Assembly: GCA_900314495.1 (NCBI GenBank) | Contig: OMVJ01000007.1 | Location: 1-64,000 of the forward strand | Length of the DNA: 64,000 bases | From: an uncultured Olsenella sp. | GTDB lineage: Bacteria; Actinomycetota; Coriobacteriia; Coriobacteriales; Atopobiaceae | Direction of reading: 5' to 3' | Shown here: in pieces, positions 26,648-37,313 of the stretch | How positions within the stretch are numbered: the stretch's first letter is position 1 | How the letters are laid out: each line of letters starts with the position of its first letter | Position numbers and translations under genes: made by a program | The notes under the pieces: generated by a model | Told to the model about the DNA's origin: nothing | Databases searched by the model: none | What the model saw: the letters and a program-made list of their open reading frames with translations, nothing else

Positions 26648-28684
26648 CTAGTCGCCCGCCGCCGACGGGTTGCCCATGACCATGGGGTCGGGCTGCCCGA
26701 AGAGCGCGCCAAGCGTGTCTCTCACCACGTACATTGCCGTGTCAGCGCCCCAGGTGGAGTTCTCCACCGTCGCCGCGACCACGTACTTGGGGTCGTCCGC
26801 CGGGGCGTACGCGACAAACCAGCCCAGGGGGTTCTCGTTGGCGCGCTCGGCCGTGCCGGACTTGCCCGCCACGCTCACCGACATGGAGGCGAAGTGGGCG
26901 GCAACGTACTGGGACTCCGTGCTGATGACGCCCTTCAGGCCAGCGTCAACCAGGTCATGGTAGTCATCCTTCTCGTCCACGGTTCGGAGGACCGAGGTCT
27001 TGTAATCAATGACGGAGCCCGTGCCCGTCGCGCTCTTCACGGACTTCAGCACGTGCGGCTTGTACACGGTGCCCCGGTTGGCAATTCCGGCGTACACGCA
27101 GGCCATCTGCATGGGGGTCACCAGCAGGTCGCCCTGGCCGATGGCCAGGTTGGTGAAGTCTCCGCCCTTCCACAGGCGGTCCTCCTCGGGGTAGTTGGAG
27201 TAGTAGTTGTACTTCCACTCCGCGTCGGGCACGCGACCCTGGCCCTCACCGGGCAGGTCTATGCCCGTGAACTCCCCCAGGCCCCACTTGCGGTAGGTTG
27301 CCTGCAGGCCCTCGGGGTTGTCAGAGAGGAAGAAGCCCTTGCCAATCTCGTAGAAGACCACGTCGCAGGAGTAGGTTATGCCCGTCTGCACCGTCATGTC
27401 GCCGTGGCCCTCGTGATCCCAGCACCACTGGCCGGCGGCCTCGCCAAAGCCCGTCCACCAGCCGGAGCAGTAGTAGTGGGACTCCGCCGTGGCAATGCCG
27501 TTCTCCAAGGCGGCAAAGGACGAGAGGGGCTTGATGGTGGAGGCGGAGGGGTACTGGCCGGAGATTGCCCGGTTCATGAGCGGGTTGTCGCTCTCCTCCG
27601 ACTGGAGGTTGGTCCAGTCGTCGCTGGAGATGCCGCCTACGAAGATGTTGGGCGAGTACGTGGGCGCGCTCGCCATGGCAAGGATCTCTCCGTTGGTCAC
27701 GTCCATGGCCACAACGGAGCCGGCGTCGCACGTTGGGCTGACGGAGCTGCGGATCTTCTTGATCACCTTGGCAAGCGACGCCTCCGCCGCCGTCTGCACG
27801 TCAATGTCCAGCGTCAAAACGACGTCCGAGCCGCTCTTGGGGGCGATGGACGTGGAGTAGTCCAGCACGTTGCCGTTGGCGTCCACGTACACGTTCTGCT
27901 CGCCGCGAACTCCCTGCAGCACGCTCTCGTACGTGTACTCGGCACCCGCCTGGCCCACCGTGTCGCCGGACTGGTACTTGATGGCGCCCTCGTCGGTGGA
28001 CTCCTCGCTGGCCTTGAGCTGGTCACTGGAGACCGTTCCCGTGTACCCCACCACGTGGCAGGCAAGCGTCCCGTGCGGGTAGCTGCGCACGGTGCGCTGC
28101 TCCACGCTCACTCCCTCGAAGAGGGAGGGGTGCTCGCCAATGAAGGCCACCACCTGCCGGGTGACGTCCATGGCAACCGTCCGCGCGGACTGGACGCCCT
28201 CCGTGGTGTCCTCTATGTTCCTGCGCACCGCCACGGCGGGCATGCCCAGGATGTCGGCCAAGAGCTGCACCTCCAGCGCGTTGTCCGCCACGCTGGAGTC
28301 CGCCACAACCGTCAGACTCGCGCGGTTGGAGACTATCTCGTTGCCGTTGCGGTCCAGGATGCGGCCCCGCGGGGCGGCAGTGGTGATGGTGCGGGTGCGG
28401 TTGGACTCCGCCTGCTGAATGTAGTCGTCGCTGGAGACCACCTGCATGGAGACGAGCCTGCCCAGCAGCACCGCCACGGTGCCTGCCGCAAAGGCCCCCA
28501 GGCCAATGAGACGGGACCTCATGCCTCCCTCGGGTGAGGTGTCCGTGCCGCCGGAAGCCGTGGGGCCGGCGCCTCCGATGTCGAACTTGAAGCGAGCGTC
28601 GCCGCGGGCGTTCAGGAAGTACAGGACAACCAGGACCGCGATGGCCACGAGCAGGATGATGACGATGACAGTGGAGACGTCCAT
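26648..28684 (-). CDS. mrdA: Penicillin-binding protein 2 (class B, elongasome)
   Basis: 678 aa. The pedestal domain has RGRILDRNGNEIVSN. The transpeptidase motifs are STIK (Ser382-Lys385), SCD in place of SxN (ITYSCDVVFYE), and KSGTAE. There are two N-terminal membrane segments, at about 5-24 and 57-80, separated by a Gly/Ser-rich linker; class B PBPs usually have one. With RodA it forms the elongation synthase. Confidence 0.95.
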   Translation of the reverse strand: MDVSTVIVIILLVAIAVLVVLYFLNARGDARFKFDIGGAGPTASGGTDTSPEGGMRSRLIGLGAFAAGTVAVLLGRLVSMQVVSSDDYIQQAESNRTRTITTAAPRGRILDRNGNEIVSNRASLTVVADSSVADNALEVQLLADILGMPAVAVRRNIEDTTEGVQSARTVAMDVTRQVVAFIGEHPSLFEGVSVEQRTVRSYPHGTLACHVVGYTGTVSSDQLKASEESTDEGAIKYQSGDTVGQAGAEYTYESVLQGVRGEQNVYVDANGNVLDYSTSIAPKSGSDVVLTLDIDVQTAAEASLAKVIKKIRSSVSPTCDAGSVVAMDVTNGEILAMASAPTYSPNIFVGGISSDDWTNLQSEESDNPLMNRAISGQYPSASTIKPLSSFAALENGIATAESHYYCSGWWTGFGEAAGQWCWDHEGHGDMTVQTGITYSCDVVFYEIGKGFFLSDNPEGLQATYRKWGLGEFTGIDLPGEGQGRVPDAEWKYNYYSNYPEEDRLWKGGDFTNLAIGQGDLLVTPMQMACVYAGIANRGTVYKPHVLKSVKSATGTGSVIDYKTSVLRTVDEKDDYHDLVDAGLKGVISTESQYVAAHFASMSVSVAGKSGTAERANENPLGWFVAYAPADDPKYVVAATVENSTWGADTAMYVVRDTLGALFGQPDPMVMGNPSAAGD

Positions 28685-28690
28685 TACGCG

Positions 28691-29248
28691 CTACAGCCCT
28701 CTGGTGTCGTAGTGGCCGCCGTGCTTGCCGAGGCCCTTGCTTCCCCGGCTGGCACCGCCCGAGGCCCGCGTCATGAAGTAGGCAAACGGCAGGAAGGCCA
28801 CGAACGTGAGCGCGAACGTGGGAAGGGTGCGCAGGAAGAGGACGTCCGCGATGGAGCCGGCCTGCCCCATGAGGAGCATGACCAGGTGGTACACCACCGT
28901 GACCACCAGGCTGGAGATTCCGAAGGAGGCCATGGCGTCAGCCATGCCGTCCACCATGCGGTTGCGCTCCTCCAGACCCACCAGGTAGGCCATGCACGTG
29001 AGCAGGAGGGACATGAGCCCCACCGGCCCCGTGGTGGTGAGGTCGAAGACCAGCCCCGCGAGGAAGCCGCAGATGACGCCCTCGCGCCCGCCGACGGAGA
29101 GCGCGAAGCAGGCGGCGTAGACAAGGGCGAAGTTGATGCGGCCGTTGCCGAGGGCGACGTTGGGCGCCAAGGCAACCTGCAGAACGAAGCACAGCACGCC
29201 CATGGTGACCATGGCCGTCCTGTTCCTGTTGTTGTCCTTTACCTGCAC
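28691..29248 (-). CDS. mreD: Rod shape-determining protein MreD
   Basis: 185-aa membrane protein with about five segments. The loop REGVICGFLAGLVFDLTTTGPVG is the recognisable MreD motif. It has a Gly/Arg-rich C-terminus. Position between mreC (15 nt upstream) and mrdA (6 nt downstream) supports the assignment. Part of the elongasome scaffold. Confidence 0.9.
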   Translation of the reverse strand: MQVKDNNRNRTAMVTMGVLCFVLQVALAPNVALGNGRINFALVYAACFALSVGGREGVICGFLAGLVFDLTTTGPVGLMSLLLTCMAYLVGLEERNRMVDGMADAMASFGISSLVVTVVYHLVMLLMGQAGSIADVLFLRTLPTFALTFVAFLPFAYFMTRASGGASRGSKGLGKHGGHYDTRGL

Positions 29249-29263
29249 GTCCTCACCTCCGCG

Positions 29264-30382
29264 CTAGTCGCCCGAGTCCTGCTCGCCCGAGGTACCCAAG
29301 GTACCCTCGGGCTCAGACGAGGATCTCTCCTGGTTGGCAGACCCCTCACCGTCATCCGCGCCGCCGTCCTGGCCCACCTCCGCGGAATCCAGGCCAGAGG
29401 CGGAGCTTCCCTCCGCGGACGAGCCCGTGGAGCTGGCGGAGCTCCCGACGGCAGCGCCGCCGTCCTGCGAGTCCGCCTCACGGATGTCCCCGCTGGAGGC
29501 CTGCTGGTCGTCCGTGAGGGACGTGACCACAAGGACCTCCTCGTAGTCCCCCGTGCTGGAGATGGGGTTAACCTTGATGGTGTAGTACAGGGCGCCCGGG
29601 ACCTTCTGCACGTCGGCCACGGTGCCGATGGGAATGCCCTTGGGGAAGACGCCGCCCAGGCCGCTGGTCACCACGGTGTCGCCAATGCTGACCGTCTGGT
29701 CAGTGTTGATGAGGGTGAGCGAGAGCGTGCCGTCCGGGGACCCGTTCAGCATTCCCTGCGCGCGCGAGGACTGCAGCATGGCCGAGACGGAGGAGTTCTC
29801 GTCGCTCAGGAGGCGCACCGTTGAGGAGGTCGCGCTGCACTCGATTATCTCTCCGATGGCGCCGTTCTGGTCCATGACGGGCATGCCGACGCCCAGGCCC
29901 GCCGAGGAGCCCTTGTCGATGGTCACGGTGGCTGTCCAGGAGTCCGTGGAGCCAGAGATGATGGTGGCCGCCGTGGACTGCAGGTTGTAGGTGCTCTGGA
30001 GGTCCAGCAGCTTCTGCAGGCGCTCCGCCGTGGCGGCCGACTCCTGGAGCTTGGCGTTCTCCGCCGTGAGCTCCGCGTTCCTGGCCTCCAGGTCGGAAAG
30101 CTGCGCCTCGTCCGCCGTCAGGTTGTGCATGACGTTGCCCAGGCCCTGGAAGGGTGCCACGACGGCCGAGCCAAGGTAGCGCACGGGCGTCGTCACCGTC
30201 TGGAACCCGGAGCGGACGGCCGTCATGGGGCCCGAGCCACTCTCGCGGGCACTCAGGACGAACATCACAAGCGAAACGGCCACCAGCGCGACAGCCACAA
30301 GACCGGCGCCGCTGTTCGATTCCGTCCGCTTGAAGCCCCCCGAGTTGCCACGACCTCTGTTTATCGATGGCATTGAAGGCAT
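29264..30382 (-). CDS. mreC: Rod shape-determining protein MreC
   Basis: 372 aa: short cytoplasmic tail, one membrane segment (about 27-47), a coiled coil (about 90-120), then the double beta-barrel extracytoplasmic core (DKGSSAGLGVGMPVM, GDTVVTSGLGGVFPKGIPIG). An acidic Ser/Gly-rich tail of about 75 residues follows the family core and is probably disordered. ATG 30382 has GGAG 5 nt upstream; an ATG 9 nt later is in frame. Confidence 0.92.
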   Translation of the reverse strand: MPSMPSINRGRGNSGGFKRTESNSGAGLVAVALVAVSLVMFVLSARESGSGPMTAVRSGFQTVTTPVRYLGSAVVAPFQGLGNVMHNLTADEAQLSDLEARNAELTAENAKLQESAATAERLQKLLDLQSTYNLQSTAATIISGSTDSWTATVTIDKGSSAGLGVGMPVMDQNGAIGEIIECSATSSTVRLLSDENSSVSAMLQSSRAQGMLNGSPDGTLSLTLINTDQTVSIGDTVVTSGLGGVFPKGIPIGTVADVQKVPGALYYTIKVNPISSTGDYEEVLVVTSLTDDQQASSGDIREADSQDGGAAVGSSASSTGSSAEGSSASGLDSAEVGQDGGADDGEGSANQERSSSEPEGTLGTSGEQDSGD

Positions 30383-30401
30383 GAAGGCTCCGCTTCTGCT
30401 G

Positions 30402-31448
30402 CTACCTGGTGCCCGCGCTCTGGACGAACCCACCCGAGAGCGCGTTCGCCTCCAGAACCCTGGCGCACCCGTTAACCACGTTCTCCAGGGCGGTGGGGCT
30501 CACGTTGACGGGCACACCGGTCTCCTCGCGCAGGCGCTGGTCCAGTCCGCGCAAAAGGCCGCCGCCGCCCGTGAGCAGGATGCCGTAATACATGAGGTCG
30601 CTGGCAAGGTCGGGCGGGGTGGCGTCCAGGGCGTCGCGCACCGCCTTCGTCACCTCGTCCAGGGGCTTGTCCAGCGCGCGACGAATCTCCTCGGACTCAA
30701 TGCGCACCGTCTTGGGCATGCCCGACATGACGTCGCGGCCGTTCACCTCCACGTCAAGCTCCTCCGCCAGCGGCGCCGCGGAGCCGACCTTGATCTTGAT
30801 GTCCTCGGCCGTGCGCTCGCCAATGGAGAGGTTGTAGGCGTCGCGCACGTGCTCCAGGATGGTCTCGTCAAACTCGTCGCCCGCGATGCGAATGGACTTG
30901 GAGACGACGATGCCGCCCATGGCGATGACGGCGACCTCGGTGGTGCCGCCGCCGATGTCCACCACCATGGAGCCCGTTGGGTCCTCGATGGGCAGGTCCG
31001 CGCCAATGGCGGCTGCCATGGGCTCCTCTATGAGGTAGGCCTGGCGGGCGCCCGCCTGGATGGTTGCCTCGAACACGGCACGCTTCTCCACGGACGTGAC
31101 GCCGGAGGGAACGCACACCACGACGCGCGGCCGGGGCGACCAGGGGTACTTGCGCGAACGAGCCTTCTCGATGAAGTACCTGAGCATGACCTCTGTCACG
31201 TCGAAGTCCGCAATGACGCCGTCCTTCAGCGGCCGCTCCGCGATGATGGAGCCAGGCGTGCGGCCGATCATCCGCTTGGCGTCCGCGCCCACGGCCAGGA
31301 CGCGGTCCTCCGTCTTGTCAATGGCAACGACGGAGGGCTCGTTGAGCACGATGCCCTGCCCGCGGGCGGCCACCAGGGTGTTGGCCGTACCGAGGTCAAT
31401 GGCAAGGTCTCCGCCGTACTCCCCGAAGAGTGAATCAAAGAGTCCCAT
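30402..31448 (-). CDS. mreB: Actin-like cell-shape protein MreB
   Basis: 348 aa with actin-fold motifs: AIDLGTANTLV (phosphate 1), VVDIGGGTTEVAVI (phosphate 2), LTGGGGLLRGL (adenosine). It directs insertion of lateral wall. First gene of the shape operon. A candidate promoter overlaps the end of the TPR gene upstream, and a 6-bp hairpin CGTCGC/GCGACG (31464-31481) is in the leader. Confidence 0.97.
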   Translation of the reverse strand: MGLFDSLFGEYGGDLAIDLGTANTLVAARGQGIVLNEPSVVAIDKTEDRVLAVGADAKRMIGRTPGSIIAERPLKDGVIADFDVTEVMLRYFIEKARSRKYPWSPRPRVVVCVPSGVTSVEKRAVFEATIQAGARQAYLIEEPMAAAIGADLPIEDPTGSMVVDIGGGTTEVAVIAMGGIVVSKSIRIAGDEFDETILEHVRDAYNLSIGERTAEDIKIKVGSAAPLAEELDVEVNGRDVMSGMPKTVRIESEEIRRALDKPLDEVTKAVRDALDATPPDLASDLMYYGILLTGGGGLLRGLDQRLREETGVPVNVSPTALENVVNGCARVLEANALSGGFVQSAGTR

Positions 31449-31487
31449 GACACCATTCCTTTACGTCGCTCGCGCGCGACGGCTGTG

Positions 31488-31516
31488 ATCCTAGAACGTT
31501 TAGAGTGCGATGTTAG
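31488..31516 (-). promoter_or_regulatory. mreB: Candidate mreB operon promoter
   Basis: On the minus strand, CTAACA (31511-31516), a 17-bp spacer and TAGGAT (31488-31493). Each box matches consensus at about four of six positions. The -35 overlaps the stop of the TPR gene. Confidence 0.4.
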
Positions 31517-32874
31517 CCTGCGGAGGAAACGGTGCCCGTTGCGGTGGCTGCGGCGCCAGAGGAGCCAGCGGCAGCGGCGGATGCGCCAGCCGGGGTGGTT
31601 GCCAGGTCGAAGTCGCTCACCTTCCAGCCAATGCCGTCACGGGTGAAGGAGACGGTGAAGTTCTGCTGGCCACCCTCTGCGAGCGTGGCCTCAACCGTGG
31701 CGGATGAGGAGTCCATGCTGCGCTGCACGTTGCTGACGACCACGTTCTGCGTGCCGGAGGGGATGAGGGCCACAATCTGCGTGGCGTCCGCCTCAGACAG
31801 GGAGGACGAGAGGTACTGGCCCACGTCGCCCTGGTTGGTCTTGGCGGCGAACATGTCCTCCACCACGTCCTCCTGCATGGGCCAACCGTAGCCACGGTAG
31901 TAGCCGAAGCCGCCCACGCCGCAAAGGAGCACCAGGATGACCAGGATGGTGATCAGCACCTTGCGGCCGGTGTGCTTCTTCTTCCTGCGAACCTTCTTGG
32001 CCTTCTTCTCGTTGTCAACAAGCTCCTGCTCGGACACGGAGAAAAAGCCGGTGTCCTCCGGGGAGGGCATGAGGTTGCCCGTGGTCTCGCCCGTGGGATC
32101 CAGCGGGTCATAGGCAACCGCGCCGTAGCCTGCCGCGGCAAGGAGGTCGTCCGTCTCGGACGCGCGGTGGCCGCTCTTGGCGGCTACGGCGTTGCGGGCG
32201 GCGTCGTAGGAGGCCTGCGCCTCCGGAGTGAGCTTGTAGCTGCCGTCAGCGGTTGCGTGGTCAAAGGCGTCCACGGCCTCCGACATCCTGTTGGCGGCGA
32301 CGTATGCCAGCGCGAGGTCACCGTAGATGGCGTTCTGGTTGGCCAGGGACGTGGAGAAGTCCAGCGCCGTGCGGTAGGCCTCCACCGCGTCGTCCGGACG
32401 GCCCAGGTCCATGAAGCAGCCGCCGAGCTTGCGGAGGGCGCTGCAGGGATCGGGGTTGTTCTCGTCTATTGCGGCGTTGCGGTAGGCAATGCCGGCGTTG
32501 CGAACGTCACCAAGGGAGGAATAGGCGCTGCCCAGGGCGTTGTAGGCCTTGTAGGGGGTGGCGTAGTGCTCGTCCTGTGTTGCGGCAACCAGGGAACCCA
32601 CCGCCTCCTGCACGCGGCCGGCCGCAAGCAGGGCGCGACCGCGGTTGGTGCCAAGGGCGCCCTTCCTGCCGTAGGCCGCGTCGTTCAGGGCGGCGGCGTA
32701 GGCCTGAGCCGCGTCGTCGTAGCGGCCCAGCTTCATGAAGGCGTTGCCGCGCAGGTGGTTGACGCGACCGTTGACCTCCCCCTCGCTCAGGGCCTGGGTC
32801 AGCTGGGCGGCGGCGTTTGCCCAATCCCCACTCTGGTAGGCTGCCACACCAGCTTCGAACAACTGCTGATTCAC
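31513..32874 (-). CDS. TPR-repeat membrane protein
   Basis: 453 aa. About six tetratricopeptide repeats fill residues 1-230 (GRYDDAAQAYAAAL, GRPDDAVEAYRTAL, NRMSEAVDAFDHA). A Lys/Arg stretch (KKAKKVRRKKKHTGRK) precedes one membrane segment near 305-325. An extracytoplasmic domain of about 110 residues and an Ala/Ser/Gly tail follow. It probably exposes TPRs in the cytoplasm and a small domain outside. Adjacent to mreB and the cyclophilin; function unknown, possibly envelope-linked. Confidence 0.85.
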   Translation of the reverse strand: MNQQLFEAGVAAYQSGDWANAAAQLTQALSEGEVNGRVNHLRGNAFMKLGRYDDAAQAYAAALNDAAYGRKGALGTNRGRALLAAGRVQEAVGSLVAATQDEHYATPYKAYNALGSAYSSLGDVRNAGIAYRNAAIDENNPDPCSALRKLGGCFMDLGRPDDAVEAYRTALDFSTSLANQNAIYGDLALAYVAANRMSEAVDAFDHATADGSYKLTPEAQASYDAARNAVAAKSGHRASETDDLLAAAGYGAVAYDPLDPTGETTGNLMPSPEDTGFFSVSEQELVDNEKKAKKVRRKKKHTGRKVLITILVILVLLCGVGGFGYYRGYGWPMQEDVVEDMFAAKTNQGDVGQYLSSSLSEADATQIVALIPSGTQNVVVSNVQRSMDSSSATVEATLAEGGQQNFTVSFTRDGIGWKVSDFDLATTPAGASAAAAGSSGAAATATGTVSSAG

Positions 32875-32907
32875 GGTGAATCCCCTAACCTTCTTGTGCC
32901 CGCGGCC

Positions 32908-33453
32908 TTAGGCCTCGTGCTGAATCCTAATCGAGTTGATGATGTCGCCCGCACGCAGCTTGGAGATGACGTCCAGCCCCTCCAACGTGACGCCGAAGAC
33001 GGTGTAGCCGGAATCCAGGAAGTGCTGGGGGCCAAGGCAGAAGTAGAACTGCGAGCCCGCGGAATCCGGGTTCTGGGAGCGGGCCATGGCAAGCGCGCCG
33101 TCAACGTGGCTGTTGTGCGGGTTGGTGGTGTACTCCTGCCTGATGCGGTAGCCCGGGCCACCCGTGCCGGGAAGGCCGTCGGGGCCGCGCCGGCCGGCAA
33201 CGACGTCCGCGGGGCTCATCTGACGCGTGTTGGGGTCCCCGCCCTGGATGACGAAGTCAGGGACGTAGCGGTGGAACTTGAGGTCGTCATAGAAGCCGGA
33301 CGACGCAAGCTCGCAGAAGTTGGCCACGTGGATGGGGGCACCCTCGCCATCAAGCCTCACCCTGATGGTTCCCTTGCTGGTCTCGAACACGGCCACCTCA
33401 TCGCCCTGCACCTTGTACTCGGGCGTGTACAGAGGATCCCCAAAGAAACCCAT
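32908..33453 (-). CDS. Cyclophilin-type peptidyl-prolyl isomerase
   Basis: 181 aa. Cyclophilin core: FHRYVPDFVIQGGDP with the catalytic Arg region, GALAMARSQNPDSAGSQFYFCLG, and FGVTLEGLDVI. No signal peptide, so cytoplasmic. It lies 33 nt before the TPR gene on the same strand. A substrate cannot be inferred. Confidence 0.95.
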   Translation of the reverse strand: MGFFGDPLYTPEYKVQGDEVAVFETSKGTIRVRLDGEGAPIHVANFCELASSGFYDDLKFHRYVPDFVIQGGDPNTRQMSPADVVAGRRGPDGLPGTGGPGYRIRQEYTTNPHNSHVDGALAMARSQNPDSAGSQFYFCLGPQHFLDSGYTVFGVTLEGLDVISKLRAGDIINSIRIQHEA

Positions 33454-33566
33454 GTGCCTTCTCCTCTTCCGCTCTTAAGACTCGTATGGGAGTTCGTCCT
33501 GATGTTCCAGTTTACAGATTCTACCAGCCGGCACACCCTTTCACACATTCGGCAGACGCATGGCTC

Positions 33567-33595
33567 AAAAAAGCATGCGCCGGGCCGGGCCGCGC
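33567..33595 (-). terminator. Possible terminator after the zinc-ribbon gene
   Basis: A GC-rich segment with imperfect GCGC-based pairing (33577-33595) is followed on the minus strand by TTTTTT (33567-33572), about 10 nt past the upstream stop. The stem is weak, with only four clean terminal pairs. Confidence 0.35.
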
Positions 33596-33604
33596 AAGGG
33601 GCAC

Positions 33605-34549
33605 CTACTGGGCGCCGTTGTCCCCGGCGGGCCCCAGGGCCTCGTAGTTTACGTCAAACTGCTGCTTCCACGCGGCGGAGGTGTCCAGGTCCGCCTGGGA
33701 GTCGTTGGTCCAGGCGCTCTGGATGGCATCCATGCGGTTGCGCAGGTAGTTGCCCAGGGTCGTCACGTTGGAGGCGTCGGCTGCGGCGTCCGAGCTCCCA
33801 CCCGCCAGCTGGCTCATCTGCGAGATGATGTTGCTCACCTCTATTGAGATGTCCTCGGCCTGCTCGTAGCCGGAGTCCTTCACGGACCCGTCCCCGCCCA
33901 GGTACGTTGAGAGGAGGGCCGCGTTCTCGTCTGCCTGCTCAGACAGGGCGCCCAGGCGTTGGTAGGACTCCGTCACCATGTCGGCCGGGGTCACCACCTC
34001 GCCGGCGCTGGAGCCGGCGTTGGCCTTCTTGTCCTGCCCGCTGAGCGACTGAACGAAGCCCGGGAAGCCCTCCATGGAGGTGTCCGCGTCCTCGGTTGCG
34101 TGCGTGACGTAGGCGTCTGGGTCCCAGGGGCGGAAGATGGCCAGGGCTCCCCCGCCCACCACCAGCACCGACGCCACTGCCGCCAGCAGTATGACGCGCC
34201 AGCGCGGGAACCGCTCCATGGCGGCGTCGTCGTGGTAGCCGTCCTCCGGCGTGGGCGGAATGGCGCTCTGGATGCGGGCCATGGAGTGGGTGTCTTCCAT
34301 CTCCTCGTCCGCGGGTTCGATCTTGGAGACGCGCTGGTTCACGATGTCCGCCGCCGTGAGAGCCCTGTCGCTTACGGGCATGCCGCAGTGGGGGCACTCC
34401 GTGGCCCCCACCGGTATGCGCCCGCCGCAGTTGCGGCACCAAACGCTGGGCTCGGTCCCGTTGGGGCCGAGCCCGCGAACGGCGGCGTGGCAGTTAGGGC
34501 AGATTATGGCACCTGCCGGCAACGGCTTTCCACAGGTGGGGCAGTTCAA
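33605..34549 (-). CDS. Double zinc-ribbon membrane protein
   Basis: 314 aa. Two zinc ribbons occupy the N-terminus: Cys3/6/17/20 and Cys38/41/52/55. A charged linker is followed by a membrane segment at about 118-140 and a 170-residue extracytoplasmic helical region. Layout resembles zinc-ribbon-domain envelope proteins of Gram-positives. No signal peptide or lipobox. Function unknown. Next to the aconitase gene, 79 nt downstream of it. Confidence 0.82.
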   Translation of the reverse strand: MNCPTCGKPLPAGAIICPNCHAAVRGLGPNGTEPSVWCRNCGGRIPVGATECPHCGMPVSDRALTAADIVNQRVSKIEPADEEMEDTHSMARIQSAIPPTPEDGYHDDAAMERFPRWRVILLAAVASVLVVGGGALAIFRPWDPDAYVTHATEDADTSMEGFPGFVQSLSGQDKKANAGSSAGEVVTPADMVTESYQRLGALSEQADENAALLSTYLGGDGSVKDSGYEQAEDISIEVSNIISQMSQLAGGSSDAAADASNVTTLGNYLRNRMDAIQSAWTNDSQADLDTSAAWKQQFDVNYEALGPAGDNGAQ

Positions 34550-34628
34550 GATGCGCCTCCGAAAGAGCTCTGCATGGGTGTGTGATTGGGCCTCGTTTGT
34601 AGGTCGTCATGCCCTCGGAAACCGCATT

Positions 34629-37299
<2,671 letters not shown>

Positions 37300-37313
<14 letters not shown>

